A DNA stretch of 64,000 bases from Panagrolaimus kolymaensis (lineage: Eukaryota; Nematoda; Chromadorea; Rhabditida; Panagrolaimidae). The stretch spans positions 1,364,001 to 1,428,000 of the forward strand of contig JAJQJQ010000055.1 in NCBI GenBank assembly GCA_028622995.1, given 5' to 3'. Below are positions 10,892 to 23,300 of the stretch, piece by piece (positions within the stretch are counted from its first letter, which is position 1; every line of letters starts with the position of its first letter). A model generated the notes under the pieces. It had not been told where the DNA came from. It ran no database searches and worked only from the letters and a program-made list of their open reading frames with translations. The translations under genes were made by a program, and so were the position numbers.

Positions 10892-13800
10892 TTATACAGA
10901 TTCAAGCCCACTATCATCATGTCGACTAGTATTTGTATTTGAATTATTACTAATCGGGGAAGTGCTTGTAAAAGTTGATGGAATTCTTACTGTTCCATCA
11001 GCATTTATCATTCCATGATTTATTCCTCCTCCATTTATAATTGAGCCCGAATGATAATGGTTTACACCAGGGAGGCTTCCACCACTATTTCCTCCGCCAA
11101 TGGTAGTTCGATCAGTGCTAATACTTCCTAAAGCTGATGAAGATTCAACAGGGGAAGTAATCATCATCATTTCAGCCGATGATTTTGGATTCCAATATTG
11201 TTGTTGTTGAACTGGGCGATATTTTCGATCCCATGGTGCTTCATAACTAAAAAAAATGGAAAGAAAAATTAATAAATGCTAGTTTTCAAATAATTTTTAA
11301 AAAAGCAAGATTTTTATCAAAGAAAAAAGCAGGCGATTAAAAAAAAGATATTAATCAAACTTTCTCACTTTCATTTCTTTTTTTGAACTTCCAAAAAAGG
11401 AGATTTTATCAAAGAAAGAAAATTAATAAAAAAAACTAACCGGTGTTCCACAACATCTGATGGAATCATAGGCATTTGATAATGGTGTTCATCATCATCA
11501 TGAATTTGTTGCATTTGTTGTTGACGATTTTTCAAAAGTGTTTGATGCATGGGATGAAAAGGTGGAAGGGCGCGTTGATGATATAAATTATTGTTGTTAA
11601 TTAAATTTTTATCACTTTTTGTTCGTTGCATCCGCTTTTTTGAACAACATGGAAGTTGGCATAAGCAAATAGTAACTCCAGCAACGAGGATGATGAAGGC
11701 AATGCAAAGAGTAATAAAACTATAAAAAACTCTGTCATCCGCCATTAAAGAAGAAATATTTCCATCATTGGATTGAGCTTGTTCGGGTAAATCATTGCCA
11801 GTAAGTGAAACATGCAAATTTCGATCAGGACACCATGGGCATCGTTCAAGATGCTTTCGAACTGCGAAAGTTGCATTAAAACAACTTCCAACAAGGGTAA
11901 ATTCCACGGGAGTTTCTGCTACTTGAGCTGCAAAGGGCAATTTTCGATTTTGTTGTTCATTATTTCCCAAATGTCGTCGAGCTCGAAGTGCCTAAAAAAT
12001 TAAAATAAAGAAAACTATTTTTCACATTAAAAAATGAAATGCAAATTGTCTGCCAATTAAAAAAAATTAGCTCATTTTTTATTGACTATCATTCCCCAGG
12101 TGTCCACCACCAGCAAGCTAACTAGTGTTTTTGTCCCGATCGACCTCTCCATTATTTCCGTTATTTTTTTTCCTTTTACAATAAAAACGAAAAACATAAT
12201 GCCACCAAAAAAAGGAAGAAGAATCAAATCGTTATTTATTTTTGTGTTGTTTTTGATACACATAGCTTCATTCATTCAAACCATAAATGGCAAGGAGACT
12301 GACCAACTGTCGTGTAAGTGCAAAAACAAAAGACAACGACAGACTTTTTTATTGTTTGATTATTTATTTGTTTGTGTTATTTGCTTTTCCAAAAAAGGTG
12401 AAAAGGTGTTGAAGCTTGCTTTTTTTTATTTGGCTTGCTTGTTTCTTGCTCATCTTCATCATGCCATCTTTTCTTCATTTTTGTGTATCATTTTTTTACC
12501 TTATTTCCAGAGAAGAAAAAAAATTGTTGCATTTTTTAATAAAAAAAAATAATGAAAAAAATGCAACACAAAAGGTATAAAGCTAAAGGTCGTGGGAAAC
12601 ATGCTAAATTGACTTTCTGCATCCATAATTATTTATTTTTTTGCTCTTCCTTAATTAAACTCATGACTTTTCTTTCTTTTGTTTTTTTTTAATAAATGAG
12701 GATATTCTGCGCTGCTGTAATTTTTTTTTCGAAAGCGAGAAAAATATACCTGAATAACAACAAGTAAGTCATTCTTGCATATAAAAAAATCCCAATGAGC
12801 TAGCTTGCTACTTGTCTACTCATCCTCCAAATCAAACAAATGTATGTATGTGTATTCGAGTGGTGGCACTTAAGTATTGGAGGAGTATTTGCGAATAACA
12901 ATCACCAAACACATTCATGCAAGAAGCAAGCATGCAAAAAAAAGTTTACAGAAAAAAAACTTTCGAAGATGTTTTTTTTGTTTTTTATAAACCAAGCAAT
13001 TTGAGAGCAAAAAATAATTGGAATGTGAGAAGAATTCAATGCAAATGCAAGAAAATCTTTATCCTCATTTTTTCAGATGGATTATCCGATAAAGTATAAC
13101 TTCAAGTATGTATGTTTGCGTGAATAAAGAAGCCCCAGTTAAGCTAAAGTCTATGAAGAGAAGAAAAAGGAATTAATTAAGGAGTGGTGAGAATTAAGAA
13201 TGCAAAATAAAAAAAATTTGTTGTTGACACTTTTTTTGCTGCTCCTCTTCTCTCTGTCTCATTTTTTTTGCTTGCTCAATTAATTTGTTTAGTTTTGTTT
13301 TTTTGGCGTAAGAAAATGAAAACCGTTTTTTAAAAATAGAATTTTTTGAGTGCAAAAAAAATGCAAAAATGAAGATAAATATTTTTTCAATTTTACTTAC
13401 CAATGCTTGACGCAAATATGCATTATCTGGTTGAAAGACTTTGGTTTCAGGAGTCTGATCACAAACTCTAGGAAATCCAAAAGAAGGATCTTGTCCAATA
13501 ATTTCAGCAATAAATGATACTAATTTAGGTTCGCCTGATGTCCAATATGTGAACATTAAATGCTCGCGACCATCCTGAAAATGAAAGAAAATAATATGAC
13601 TCTTAATTTTTATGATTCAAGGTTTTTTTGGTCGAAGTGGTTGTAGTCATGAGCTTGCTTGCTGTCTGTTGCTCATCATTAAAGTTAATCATCGAATCAG
13701 AAAAAAAGAAAAAATGCAAAACAGTTTGGAGACTCATTTTTATTTCTTTGCTTCGTTGAATCGATGATTACCCAAAATTTATTTTTTTTTGCAACAGGAG

Positions 13801-14373
13801 GAAATTTTTAGAGAAACATAAAAAATAAAAGAAATAGAAATCTGAGAGATTATTGCGCAATTCGTTGATCATAAAAGAATTTGACCGATAACCAATTTCC
13901 GGCACAGCAAGCGTGCCGCTGCCGCCGCCACAATCGCTGTGGCAGGCGTCAATTTTTTGTTCGATAATAAAAAGGTAAAAAGCTTTTTGCCGAAAATTTT
14001 GTCATTGTTTTGGCCGATTTTGATTTAAGGTAATAAAAAATAAATAACAAAACAAAAGGATGGGTGCCAAAAAATGGATCAATTTAAAAAAAAAATTAAG
14101 ACTTACTTTAGTTAAACTTTCATTGATTGGCCAACTCATGGATGGTGATTCAGATGCAGTCACCATAGTTTGAGTTATTTTAAAAGTTGGTTTTACGCAA
14201 TATTTTGTTGTCAAACATCCTGGAGTAAATGTAAGACTTATAAGTTCAGTGGTAAGCCAAAAGGCTCCTTCAGGGGCTTCCATCCCAGATGCAATTACAG
14301 TAGTCTCGGATTTGACTATCGTTGTCAATAAAGTAAATAATAATAAAAATGGATAAAATAAAGTCGTCTTCAT
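10892..14373 (-). CDS. Type I membrane receptor-like protein, 448 aa, unrecognised family
   Basis: Four exons (14373-14107, 13574-13401, 11991-11441, 11246-10892) join in frame to 448 codons plus stop. The ATG at 14373 opens a clear signal peptide (MKTTLFYPFLLLFTLLTT). The ectodomain (about residues 24-234) has a few paired Cys, including CPWCPD near 198, and a dibasic RARR at about 150-153 that could be a furin-type cleavage site. A single transmembrane segment (VFYSFITLCIAFIILVAGVTI, about 235-256) is followed by juxtamembrane cysteines and a basic stop-transfer. The cytoplasmic tail (about 190 aa) is rich in Gln/His/Pro, then Ser/Thr/Asn/Gly, and ends DDSGLESV. DSGLES fits the beta-TrCP phosphodegron DSGxxS. 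Introns of 532 and 1409 bp are unusually long for this window. It may be a cell-surface receptor or adhesion protein; the ligand is unknown. Confidence 0.75.
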
Positions 14374-17300
14374 TTTGATTCTGATTTTTTTGAAGAAGAA
14401 AAAAGAAAGAAAAATCACCCTATAAAAAAAGTTTTGTTTGTAAGTTTGTATAAATAACATTCTTCAAGAAAACATTTACACCAAAAAAAATAGTATAAAA
14501 GGTCATGAAACTCGAATGAATAAGCGAACACGCAAAGAAAAAAAATTATGTGTAAGCATCGTCGTCCAAAAACAAGTCTTTGGAAAAAATCATCGCGCGA
14601 GACACAAGAAATAATAAAAAAAAGTGAACGGAACTCCAAGAAGGTGGAAAAAAAGAAGAGGAGCAAGAATAAGAAGAAGCGCCGCCTTGCAGTCAGGAAG
14701 GTAAGGAAAGAAAAAAACCCGTGAAAAAAAGGATGTAATTATTAATCTTGGAAAAATGAGAGATAAAAAATTATCAAATTTAAAAATCACAAATCCATTT
14801 AAGACCATAATTTGATAATTTGGTTTTCGAAAGGTCAAAAGTGATAATGGCTGGATTTTTTTTGTGGGGTTGTAAAAGTTTTTAATTTTTTTAATCCTCA
14901 TTGTTTCTCATGAAAGTGAAACAAAAAAGTTAGATACATAGTTGGATTGGATTATTAAAAATCAAGATAAGGAATATAGTGGAAAGTGGATTGTCGTCGT
15001 CGTCAGAAAGGTGTTAAGCTTAAGTGCTATAAAAAAGATTTAAGAGTGAATGATTTTTTTTTATATCTGTTTGCAAGATCGTGTGGTAATGATATGGTCG
15101 TCAAAAAAGGTCGATAGATATCTGTATAATAATATCCGCGTAAAAATAGGCCATTGAAATAGACAACGAAAGAAAAATTGTACGTAATGGCCATGGCCGT
15201 GACTCTCTTTTCATTCTGATTGATGGATTCAATGAGGTTTCAGCAGTTTTTTTTTATTCCTCCTTATCCTCTTCATTTTCGCAGACTTTCAATGAAGGTC
15301 GAGGTTGGTTTTTTACCAAAGTAAAAAAAAGAACAATGGAAAATAAATGAATGTTTGACAGGCAAGTATTTCCACTAACTACCACTAACATCGATTCATC
15401 AAGTGAAATAAAAAAGTGGCAACGGAAAAAGGTTAGACGAGAAAGGCATGATGATAATCACCAACCAGCCAGCGTGTCCTCTTCTCCGAGTCTCTCCTCT
15501 TCATGGCCATCTTCTTAATAATCAAACAATAAAAACTAATAAAAATAATTTTAATGGCACACGCAAACAACACATTTTTTACGATGATGATATGCCAAAA
15601 AATGTATATTTATTTATTTTGGTTAGCAAAAAAACTAACAAACTTATCAGCATTTTTCTTGAAAGATGATGAACGTCTTCCGTTTTTTTGGGAGTTAATG
15701 AAAGAAAGGAAGATGGCTACACATTTTCATATATTTTTAAACACAAAAACAAAAATAAAAATAAGCGGAAATGAATGAAGTGCTTCAAATGAAATCGTGA
15801 GAATTCCATCAAAAATAAAGTATGCGCGAGAATGGGAAACATGCGAATAAGGTTTTAGGGGCCAATGTCAAGAGGGTGTAAATGCGTGAGGAATATTAAA
15901 TAATTTTCTCAAAGTTTTAGGGGGTTAAACCCGTTACACTAATTTAAAAATAAATCATGGGTGTTTTTCAAAATAAAAAAATGTGTGAATCACATAAAAA
16001 AACAAGGATGAGAAAATGTAAGCTTGATTGAAGGTTTAAAGGAAAGAGAAGAAATTATTTTAAACGAAAAAAAAAACTTGGCGGGTGCCGTTTCTTTTGT
16101 TACAAAACAAAAATCAAAGAAAAAAAGCAACGGCTGCAGGGAAACAAGTTTTTGTTGGAAAAAAAAATTGGAAAATGTGAATCATTAATTTTTAACGGTT
16201 TTTTTTCAACTTAAAATTTTTGGCTTTAAACTTAAAAATAATAACTTTTTAAACTTGAAGAAGATTTTTTAATATTAAAGTGTCGGAAGTTAGTTAAGGT
16301 TTCGCTCTGGCCACCGATAAATGGTAATGGTAGCAGCCGAAATGAGATGAGATCAATCTCAAGTACTTTTTTTATTTTTGAAACTGAAGACACTGTGATC
16401 GACGCCACACTTGGCGCTAAAACCATTTTGGTTTTTGCGGTGTGGGTAGTATATGTGCCTGTGGGAGGTCAACAAGTTTTCAAAACTTAAAACTGTAGAA
16501 AAAAAAGAAGAGGACACATAGAACGTTGATCAAACAAAAATAACCGAAAATATTTTTTCGGCAAATGTGTCATTAAGAAGGAAGTAAAGACGAAGAAAAA
16601 AAAGAAGAGCAAAGCTTACAAAGAAAAATCAAAGACAATAAAAAGCGTTTGTAATCTGAGTAAGCTTTAATTCTTCTTGCAACGGCGCGCGGAATATTTA
16701 TTTTTTCAAGTTTTTTTTATAATGAGACAAAAAAGGAAAAATGATCGACGATGGAATGGAATGTATTGGTCATCACGCAAATTGCCGACGAAGCTTTGTC
16801 TCAAAAAAATGAAGAAAAAAACATATATTAACTTTTTAATGAAAGGTGATAGCCTCTTCTGCCGTCTCATAGCTGGACATAAAAAAAGCTATAGCAAACA
16901 AAGAAAAATGAATAATGTAAAAAGGGTCAGTCACTAATATCCATATCCTTTTCTATGTTCCTTAGCTTACAAACAAGATTTTAACTACTAACAAGAAACT
17001 TTGTTAGCTGACCAGTATCCAGTATCTTTCGGCAGATCGTTAAAAATATATATGTAAAAGCAGCGAAACAAAAAAGCATAAAAACAAAAAAACATCGAAA
17101 CAAGCTCGTAAAAATGCGCGCATATCTTTTTGTTGATGGCATCTTTTTTGATTTTCTTTCGAAAGGTTAAAAAATTTTATGTTTGCAAACTTTTTTTTAT
17201 TGCCAATGAAAACTAACAATTTTATTTGTTAATGTTCCTTCTCGGCAAAAGCTAATTAGAAAAATTCGTTTTATCTTTTTGGGGATAAAAACTAATGGAA

Positions 17301-20300
17301 AAAATTACCCAATCAAATCAAAGAGAAAAAGCAACATCATCAATTTGCTTCTTTTTTTTATTTTAGCTTAAAATAAATTAATTTTTTATCTTTTTGACTG
17401 ACCTTAATGAAGTTATAAATCAAATACACATTTTGTAGAAAAAACACGAAACACGACTGTTCATTGTTGTTTTATATTAATCGACGACGACAAGCAATTT
17501 GTGTTGTAGAAAGAAAAAAAAGATAAAAGAAAAGAAAGCTAAAAGCGAGTAGATCGCCATCAATCAGGCAAAAAGAGTAAGTTTGTTGGGATGTTGTAAC
17601 GCCCGCCTCGAATAACAACAACAACTACCGCCTCTTTCTTTTTTCTTTGAAGCTAAACGGCTACTTGTGCTACATCTGTTTATTACCTTTCAAGATCAAA
17701 AGATATTTAGCCGCTCACTTTTGGCTCAAAGAAATGCCAAAAGGAACAAAAAGAAAGTCAGTCGAGAGTCAAAAACAATGGCCGCTTGCGCTATGGATAA
17801 AAAAAAATAGAGGAAAATTGTTTTTTCTTAACCTCAAGGAATTCTCATTAATTGACGCCTAAGTGTAAACGAGTGCCATAACAGGGTTGGAAAAACAATT
17901 GAGAAATAAAGGGAGGAAAATTTCTATGTCGGCGGCAAAGATTTTCTTTCCTTGATTAGCATATTAAACGAAAAACGAAAGTCGCTACTAACAATGTTGT
18001 AAGGGCATCCTTCTAACTGCGGTAAGAGTGAAAAAAGCAAAAAATTAAATATGAAGAAAAAAATAGAAAGTTTTTAGGTTAAAAAATAAGTCGATTTACA
18101 TTGTTTTTTCACGTTTACAGACAACAAATAAAAAAAGAATTTTGTAAGTCAAAAGCCAAAATCAGCTGCTGCAAATAAGCAAGAAGTTAAACACGCTAAT
18201 AAGCTTTCAAGTCAACAAAGAGAAAGATGCAAAAGTTTAAGAAAATAAAAAACACGAAGAAATAAATAAAAAAAGAATTCATACAAAAGTGAAACAGGAA
18301 AAATAATTTGTGCATAAACAGCAAATGTGATTCTTCGTCTATTTTTCTTCTTTCATTCTTAACCATTATCGCACATTACATTTTTTTCCTTTCCCTCTTT
18401 TAAATTCTTACATATGGGCTAGTTCTATCTATCTATTATTTTTCTGGAAGCAAGCGAGAATAAACGAACGAATACAATATTTAAAAAAAACGATGAAGAC
18501 CACCGCCACAAGAAACGAACAACAAAACCTTTGCTTGCTGCTTCCCATCTCTTTAGTTAGTCACAAATAAAAAAAGTGAAACCTCAAACCATAACTCTAA
18601 GTTGTGAAGTGGAAGAAAAATATTCATTCAAAATGTGTTCCACGATCATCTTCTTCTCTCATTTTTCTTAAGGATCTTTCCCCCACTTTTTCTCTCTCTA
18701 TTCGGGATATATGTATATGAATTTGAGTGTTGAAGATGAGCTTTCAAGAATACCCTCTTTTTTTTTTCTCTTTTTTGCGCATATACAATATTTTAAAGCG
18801 CTAAAAAGTATTTATTGAAGGAAGCGAGATAGAAAAAAAGTAAAAGTTTTTGGGAGATCTTCTTCACTTCTTTCTTTTTTTTTCAACAACGCCATCAATA
18901 TTTTTTCAAGGTGGTGATGATGGTGGTCAGTAACATCTCCTGTTCCGCTACAGCTATCCCTCTCCTGCCTGTTTCAAAGAGACCCTTGAAAAAAACTATC
19001 AATATTTTTTTTCTTCTTCTAGCAAATAGCCTATCTCCTTCGATGACCACTTTAAACGTGCTTTTTGGCGCCTTTTAAAACAAATAAGAATAAAGAAAGA
19101 AAGATACAAAGATTTTCTTCTGCTCCGCAATTTTCTCTTTTTTTCTAGCATGGCTCATATAAAATCTGCAAATGAGCTGATCCTGGATTTTTGTATAATA
19201 TAATAAATATTTTTTTTAAAACAAAAAAGCTATCTATCTCGAGTGTGCCAAAAAAGAAAAATAAATAAAATAATAGATCCCATTTAGAAATTTGCTTGAA
19301 TGAGCAAACACATAAGCGCCGAAGAAAAAAAGAAAAGAAAAAAGCAACACTTTTATGTTCTTTTGATTTAGGAAGCAAGCAACCCAGAAAAGACGTTCTT
19401 CACAATACATAGATACATTGATCTTGCTTAATCCAAAATACATACCCATATGTGCAAAAAAAATAGTGGGGAAAAGATTTCTTTGATCTTTTTTACGATC
19501 ATCGTCGTCGGATGGCAAAAAAAGAAAGAAACAGGAAGACGCTGAACTGCGCAAGCTGCATTTATTTTTATTTTTAAAGGAAATATTAATAATAAATATA
19601 AAAAATCGGCAAGCAAGCAAAGAAAAAAAACTAAACCAAAGGAACTTTTTTTCAAAAAAAAGCTAATAAACAAAGACTCCCTGAAATTTTTTTAAATAAA
19701 AAAAAGTGGATTGGTCACTCTCCAAATGAGTTAGTTAACTAACTTTCACTCCATTCTTTCTCTCGGTTTTTTTAAAATAGAAACAAAGAAAAAAAGAAAA
19801 GAAAAAAAGGAGAAGAGCCGATTAGCGGCACCTCATTATTTTTCTTTAGTTTTACATACCTACTTACCGTTGATTGAAATGAAAAGTGAGAAAGTCAACT
19901 ACGAAAACGACGACGACAAAAAAAAAGAGAAGACGACTCCGAGATGGGATGTAAGCGAGTAAGAAAAAATAAACATTAAAAAAAGTAAAGAAAGAAACGC
20001 AAGAAAAAAGTAAATTTAAAAAATAAAAGGTTGCGGAAATTGGATTCAACTGTGATGGCACGCACCCGCCGCTTTTTTGTCTTGTTTTTTCTTCGTCGCT
20101 TTTCTTCTTCGTTGTCGACTAAATTTGAATTGAACCTAGATATCTTCTAATGAGATCTATTTCATCTCATCCATTCATATCTATTCTTTTAAATGTCCAA
20201 AAATAAGAAAAGCAAAAGCATCTTCACTTTCTTTGCCTTTTTTGCTTTTGTTCCACATTTTCAAAGAAAACCAAAAAAGTGATGCCGAAAAAATCATTGT

Positions 20301-23300
20301 CGAGGGCGCGACCCGACAATAGAGCGATGCTTATAAATAATAAAAATGATGTCTTTATTTCTTTCAGTTTTTTGAAAAGAAAAAAAGAATAATAAAAAAA
20401 ATGCGCAACAGACGATCCAAGGATGGCGTCTTCTTAGTTTTCGCTATCGTCGGCATTGTATTAATTTTAAAGGAACACTTTTTTTAACTTTTTTTTATTC
20501 ATTCATCTATCTCATTTTTTTCTTTCTTCCGTCGTTCAATCGAGCGAACTAATCTTCTTCGGTCCAATGATCCTCTTTTTTTGGTTTATTTTTTGGGAGG
20601 AATAGATAGGTTTCAGTTCTTTTTTATTTCTTTTAGTTACTCTTCTTCCACCGACAACGACGACGACGACGACAATGAAATATTACGCATGAAATGAGAA
20701 TCGAGTCTATTAGATGAGAAGAAGACGAAAGACACCATCAAATGGAATGGTTTAACTTTGTCAATCACCCAGAAATAAAAAAAAATAACTATTAAGGAAA
20801 GAATAATGGGAAGATTGTTGAGCAACAACAAAGCACTTTTTTTGGCGGTAAAAAAATAAGAAAGGCAACAAGTAAAGGAGTCGTTTTAGAGAAGGGCTTA
20901 TTTTTATACCAAAAATTTAGGTCATAATTTATAAAGATGAAAATTTCACTTACAGTAAGCCTACAATGAGTCGAATCGAAAAATCTCAAAATGTCTGTGG
21001 AAAAAGTACGAATTTTTAGAAATGTTTTTTATACAAATTTTTGCGACCTTTCAACTTTCCACTTTGTTTATTCATAGCCAACTTGAAAGAAAGAAACTTA
21101 TAATTAAACGAACAAAAAATTTTTGCAATGAATTATTACTCCAACCTCCTTCACTACCATTTTCTAAAATTCCAATAGAAAAAAATGGCATTGTTTCAAT
21201 CAAAAACAAAAACACTTGAAAAGCCAGCAAAGCAACATACATAGAAAGATATATATTTAAATCCCTGTCAAGAATCACTTGAACTTGAAGTAAGAAAAAA
21301 GGAGAACAAAGGATATAGCGACGAAGACGATGACTGTGTAATTGCAAATTGCAATTGTCTTAAGTGAGAGCCACAAAAAAAGAGATGCACTTGTAATTAG
21401 CATTTTACTACTGAACCTCTCTTTCCTTTTATCAGAGCACAGAAGCAAGCAAGCATAGCAACAAAAAAATAATAGAAAAAAGCATCTTTGGCAAGTCTTC
21501 TTTTTACACTTTTTTTCTTTCGTTTTTTTTGTCTTTACTTTTGTATTTAATAATAACACACGCAACAACAAAAAAACTAAACGCGGCATGAAATTATTAT
21601 TATTTTTTAATCTAAAACAATAAAATGGAAGAATAGAAGAAGAAGAAAAAAAACTCGATGCGCTTAAGTGGTCGTCATTTTGAACAAAAACATGGAAAAA
21701 AGTGTTCAGCTACTGCTTCAGATCCTTGTTATTTTATATTTTTTTATTTATAAAAAAGAAAGAAAGCGTGTTTGAAAACAATTCGTGCGCAAGCAATAAC
21801 GTTTTTTTATTATTAAAATTGAAAGAAAAAAATCTGATTAGTTGAAAACTTTTTTTTGAAGAATTTGTTGAAAAAACTTTTGATTGAAAAATTAAAAATA
21901 TGGCTCATAAATAACTTTTTCCAATTATGGATCCGAAATGTCTAAAACTTAAACAATTTTACATTTTTTTGAATCAGATTAGTGAAGAAAAAAACTTCTA
22001 ACTTTTCGAAAATCAATCAACTTTTTTTTAAATTTTGAAGTATCAAAAAATTACAAATCACAGGAAAGGCCATTTTTTGAATAAAAATTTAGTCCTTGAA
22101 AAGTTTATTTTTCTTCTTAAAATGAAGACGACAACCAAAAACTTGGAATTTATAATTATTATTTTTTTCTTCAGAAAAGTGATGTGCAATTGTGCAAAGT
22201 TATGAAGGGCAGTAGGAACAATAACAAAAAAGATGATGGCAGGCGGCGGCATTCCTTTTTTGTCATCATCTTCGCATCTTTCAGGACGACATCATCAAAG
22301 AAATGTGACATCTGTCATTTAAAGTTGATCGGAAATTCGTTGACAAGCGTTCAAAAAAGTTTTTTTAAGCAAAAAGTGCGAAGTTTGGAGATAAAAAGAA
22401 AAGTTAAAAAGTTCGCCTGCAATTAGATAAGAAAAACAGTTTAAAACAAAAGCGGAAGTTTCTGAAAACAAAAGTGTGCCTTTTTGTACTGATCCAAATC
22501 AAAGACCGAAAAGGTTACTGTAAGAATGAAGAAAGAAAAAAAGGAAAGTGTAAACAAACTTTTTCCTGTTCCAAGTTTTTGGATTTTATGGGTGCTGCTA
22601 AAAACAATGGCAAGGTTATCAACCGTGAAAACATACAAAGTAGTCCTTGAAAAATGAAAAATGCCAACAGTCTAAAAAAACCAGCCATTGATCAAACATG
22701 AAAATGATGGATTTGAAAATTTCCAAGTTTGGAAGCAAATAAAAAGTTTGTATCATATTTTTACTTCTGGCAGGCATATTTAGTAAATGTCTAGTTGGGC
22801 GCATGGTATTAAAGGCAGTTGAGTTATCACCAATAAGTAACATATTTGAAGTATACATAAGTTTTCTTATATGTATAACAATAAATAGTTAATCACAAAA
22901 TAAGCAATCAAATATTATCACCGAAACTACTTTGAGTATGGGAATAATAACAACGAACTAACGACACACAAGAAGATAATTAAATAAAGATTTATAACGA
23001 ACCAACAATTAAAAAGACGAACAAATATTATTTAGAAGGAAGACGAAATTCAGGAACAGCAGCGAAGATGGAGAATGATTATTGATTGTAAAATGATGAT
23101 GAATAAAATCAGCAACAGAAGTTTATCATAGCGAAACAGTAGGCCAAGATATGGTAAATTGATAGAGGATGAAGGAGAGAATGAATGGAAGTCGTTCCAT
23201 ATGACATAAAGATTAATCTATAATACCATAAAACAAAAGAAGAAGGAATTCGGAAATTTGTTTGGATTAGTTTAATACAAGTTAAGTCTCAAGAGAGAAG

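Noticed and set aside
12082..12552. 156-codon open frame on the plus strand
   Set aside because: Lies entirely in the 1.4-kb intron of the minus-strand receptor-like gene and is dominated by Phe/Leu/Lys from T- and A-runs. A short stretch near its start looks like a signal peptide, but no continuation is supported.
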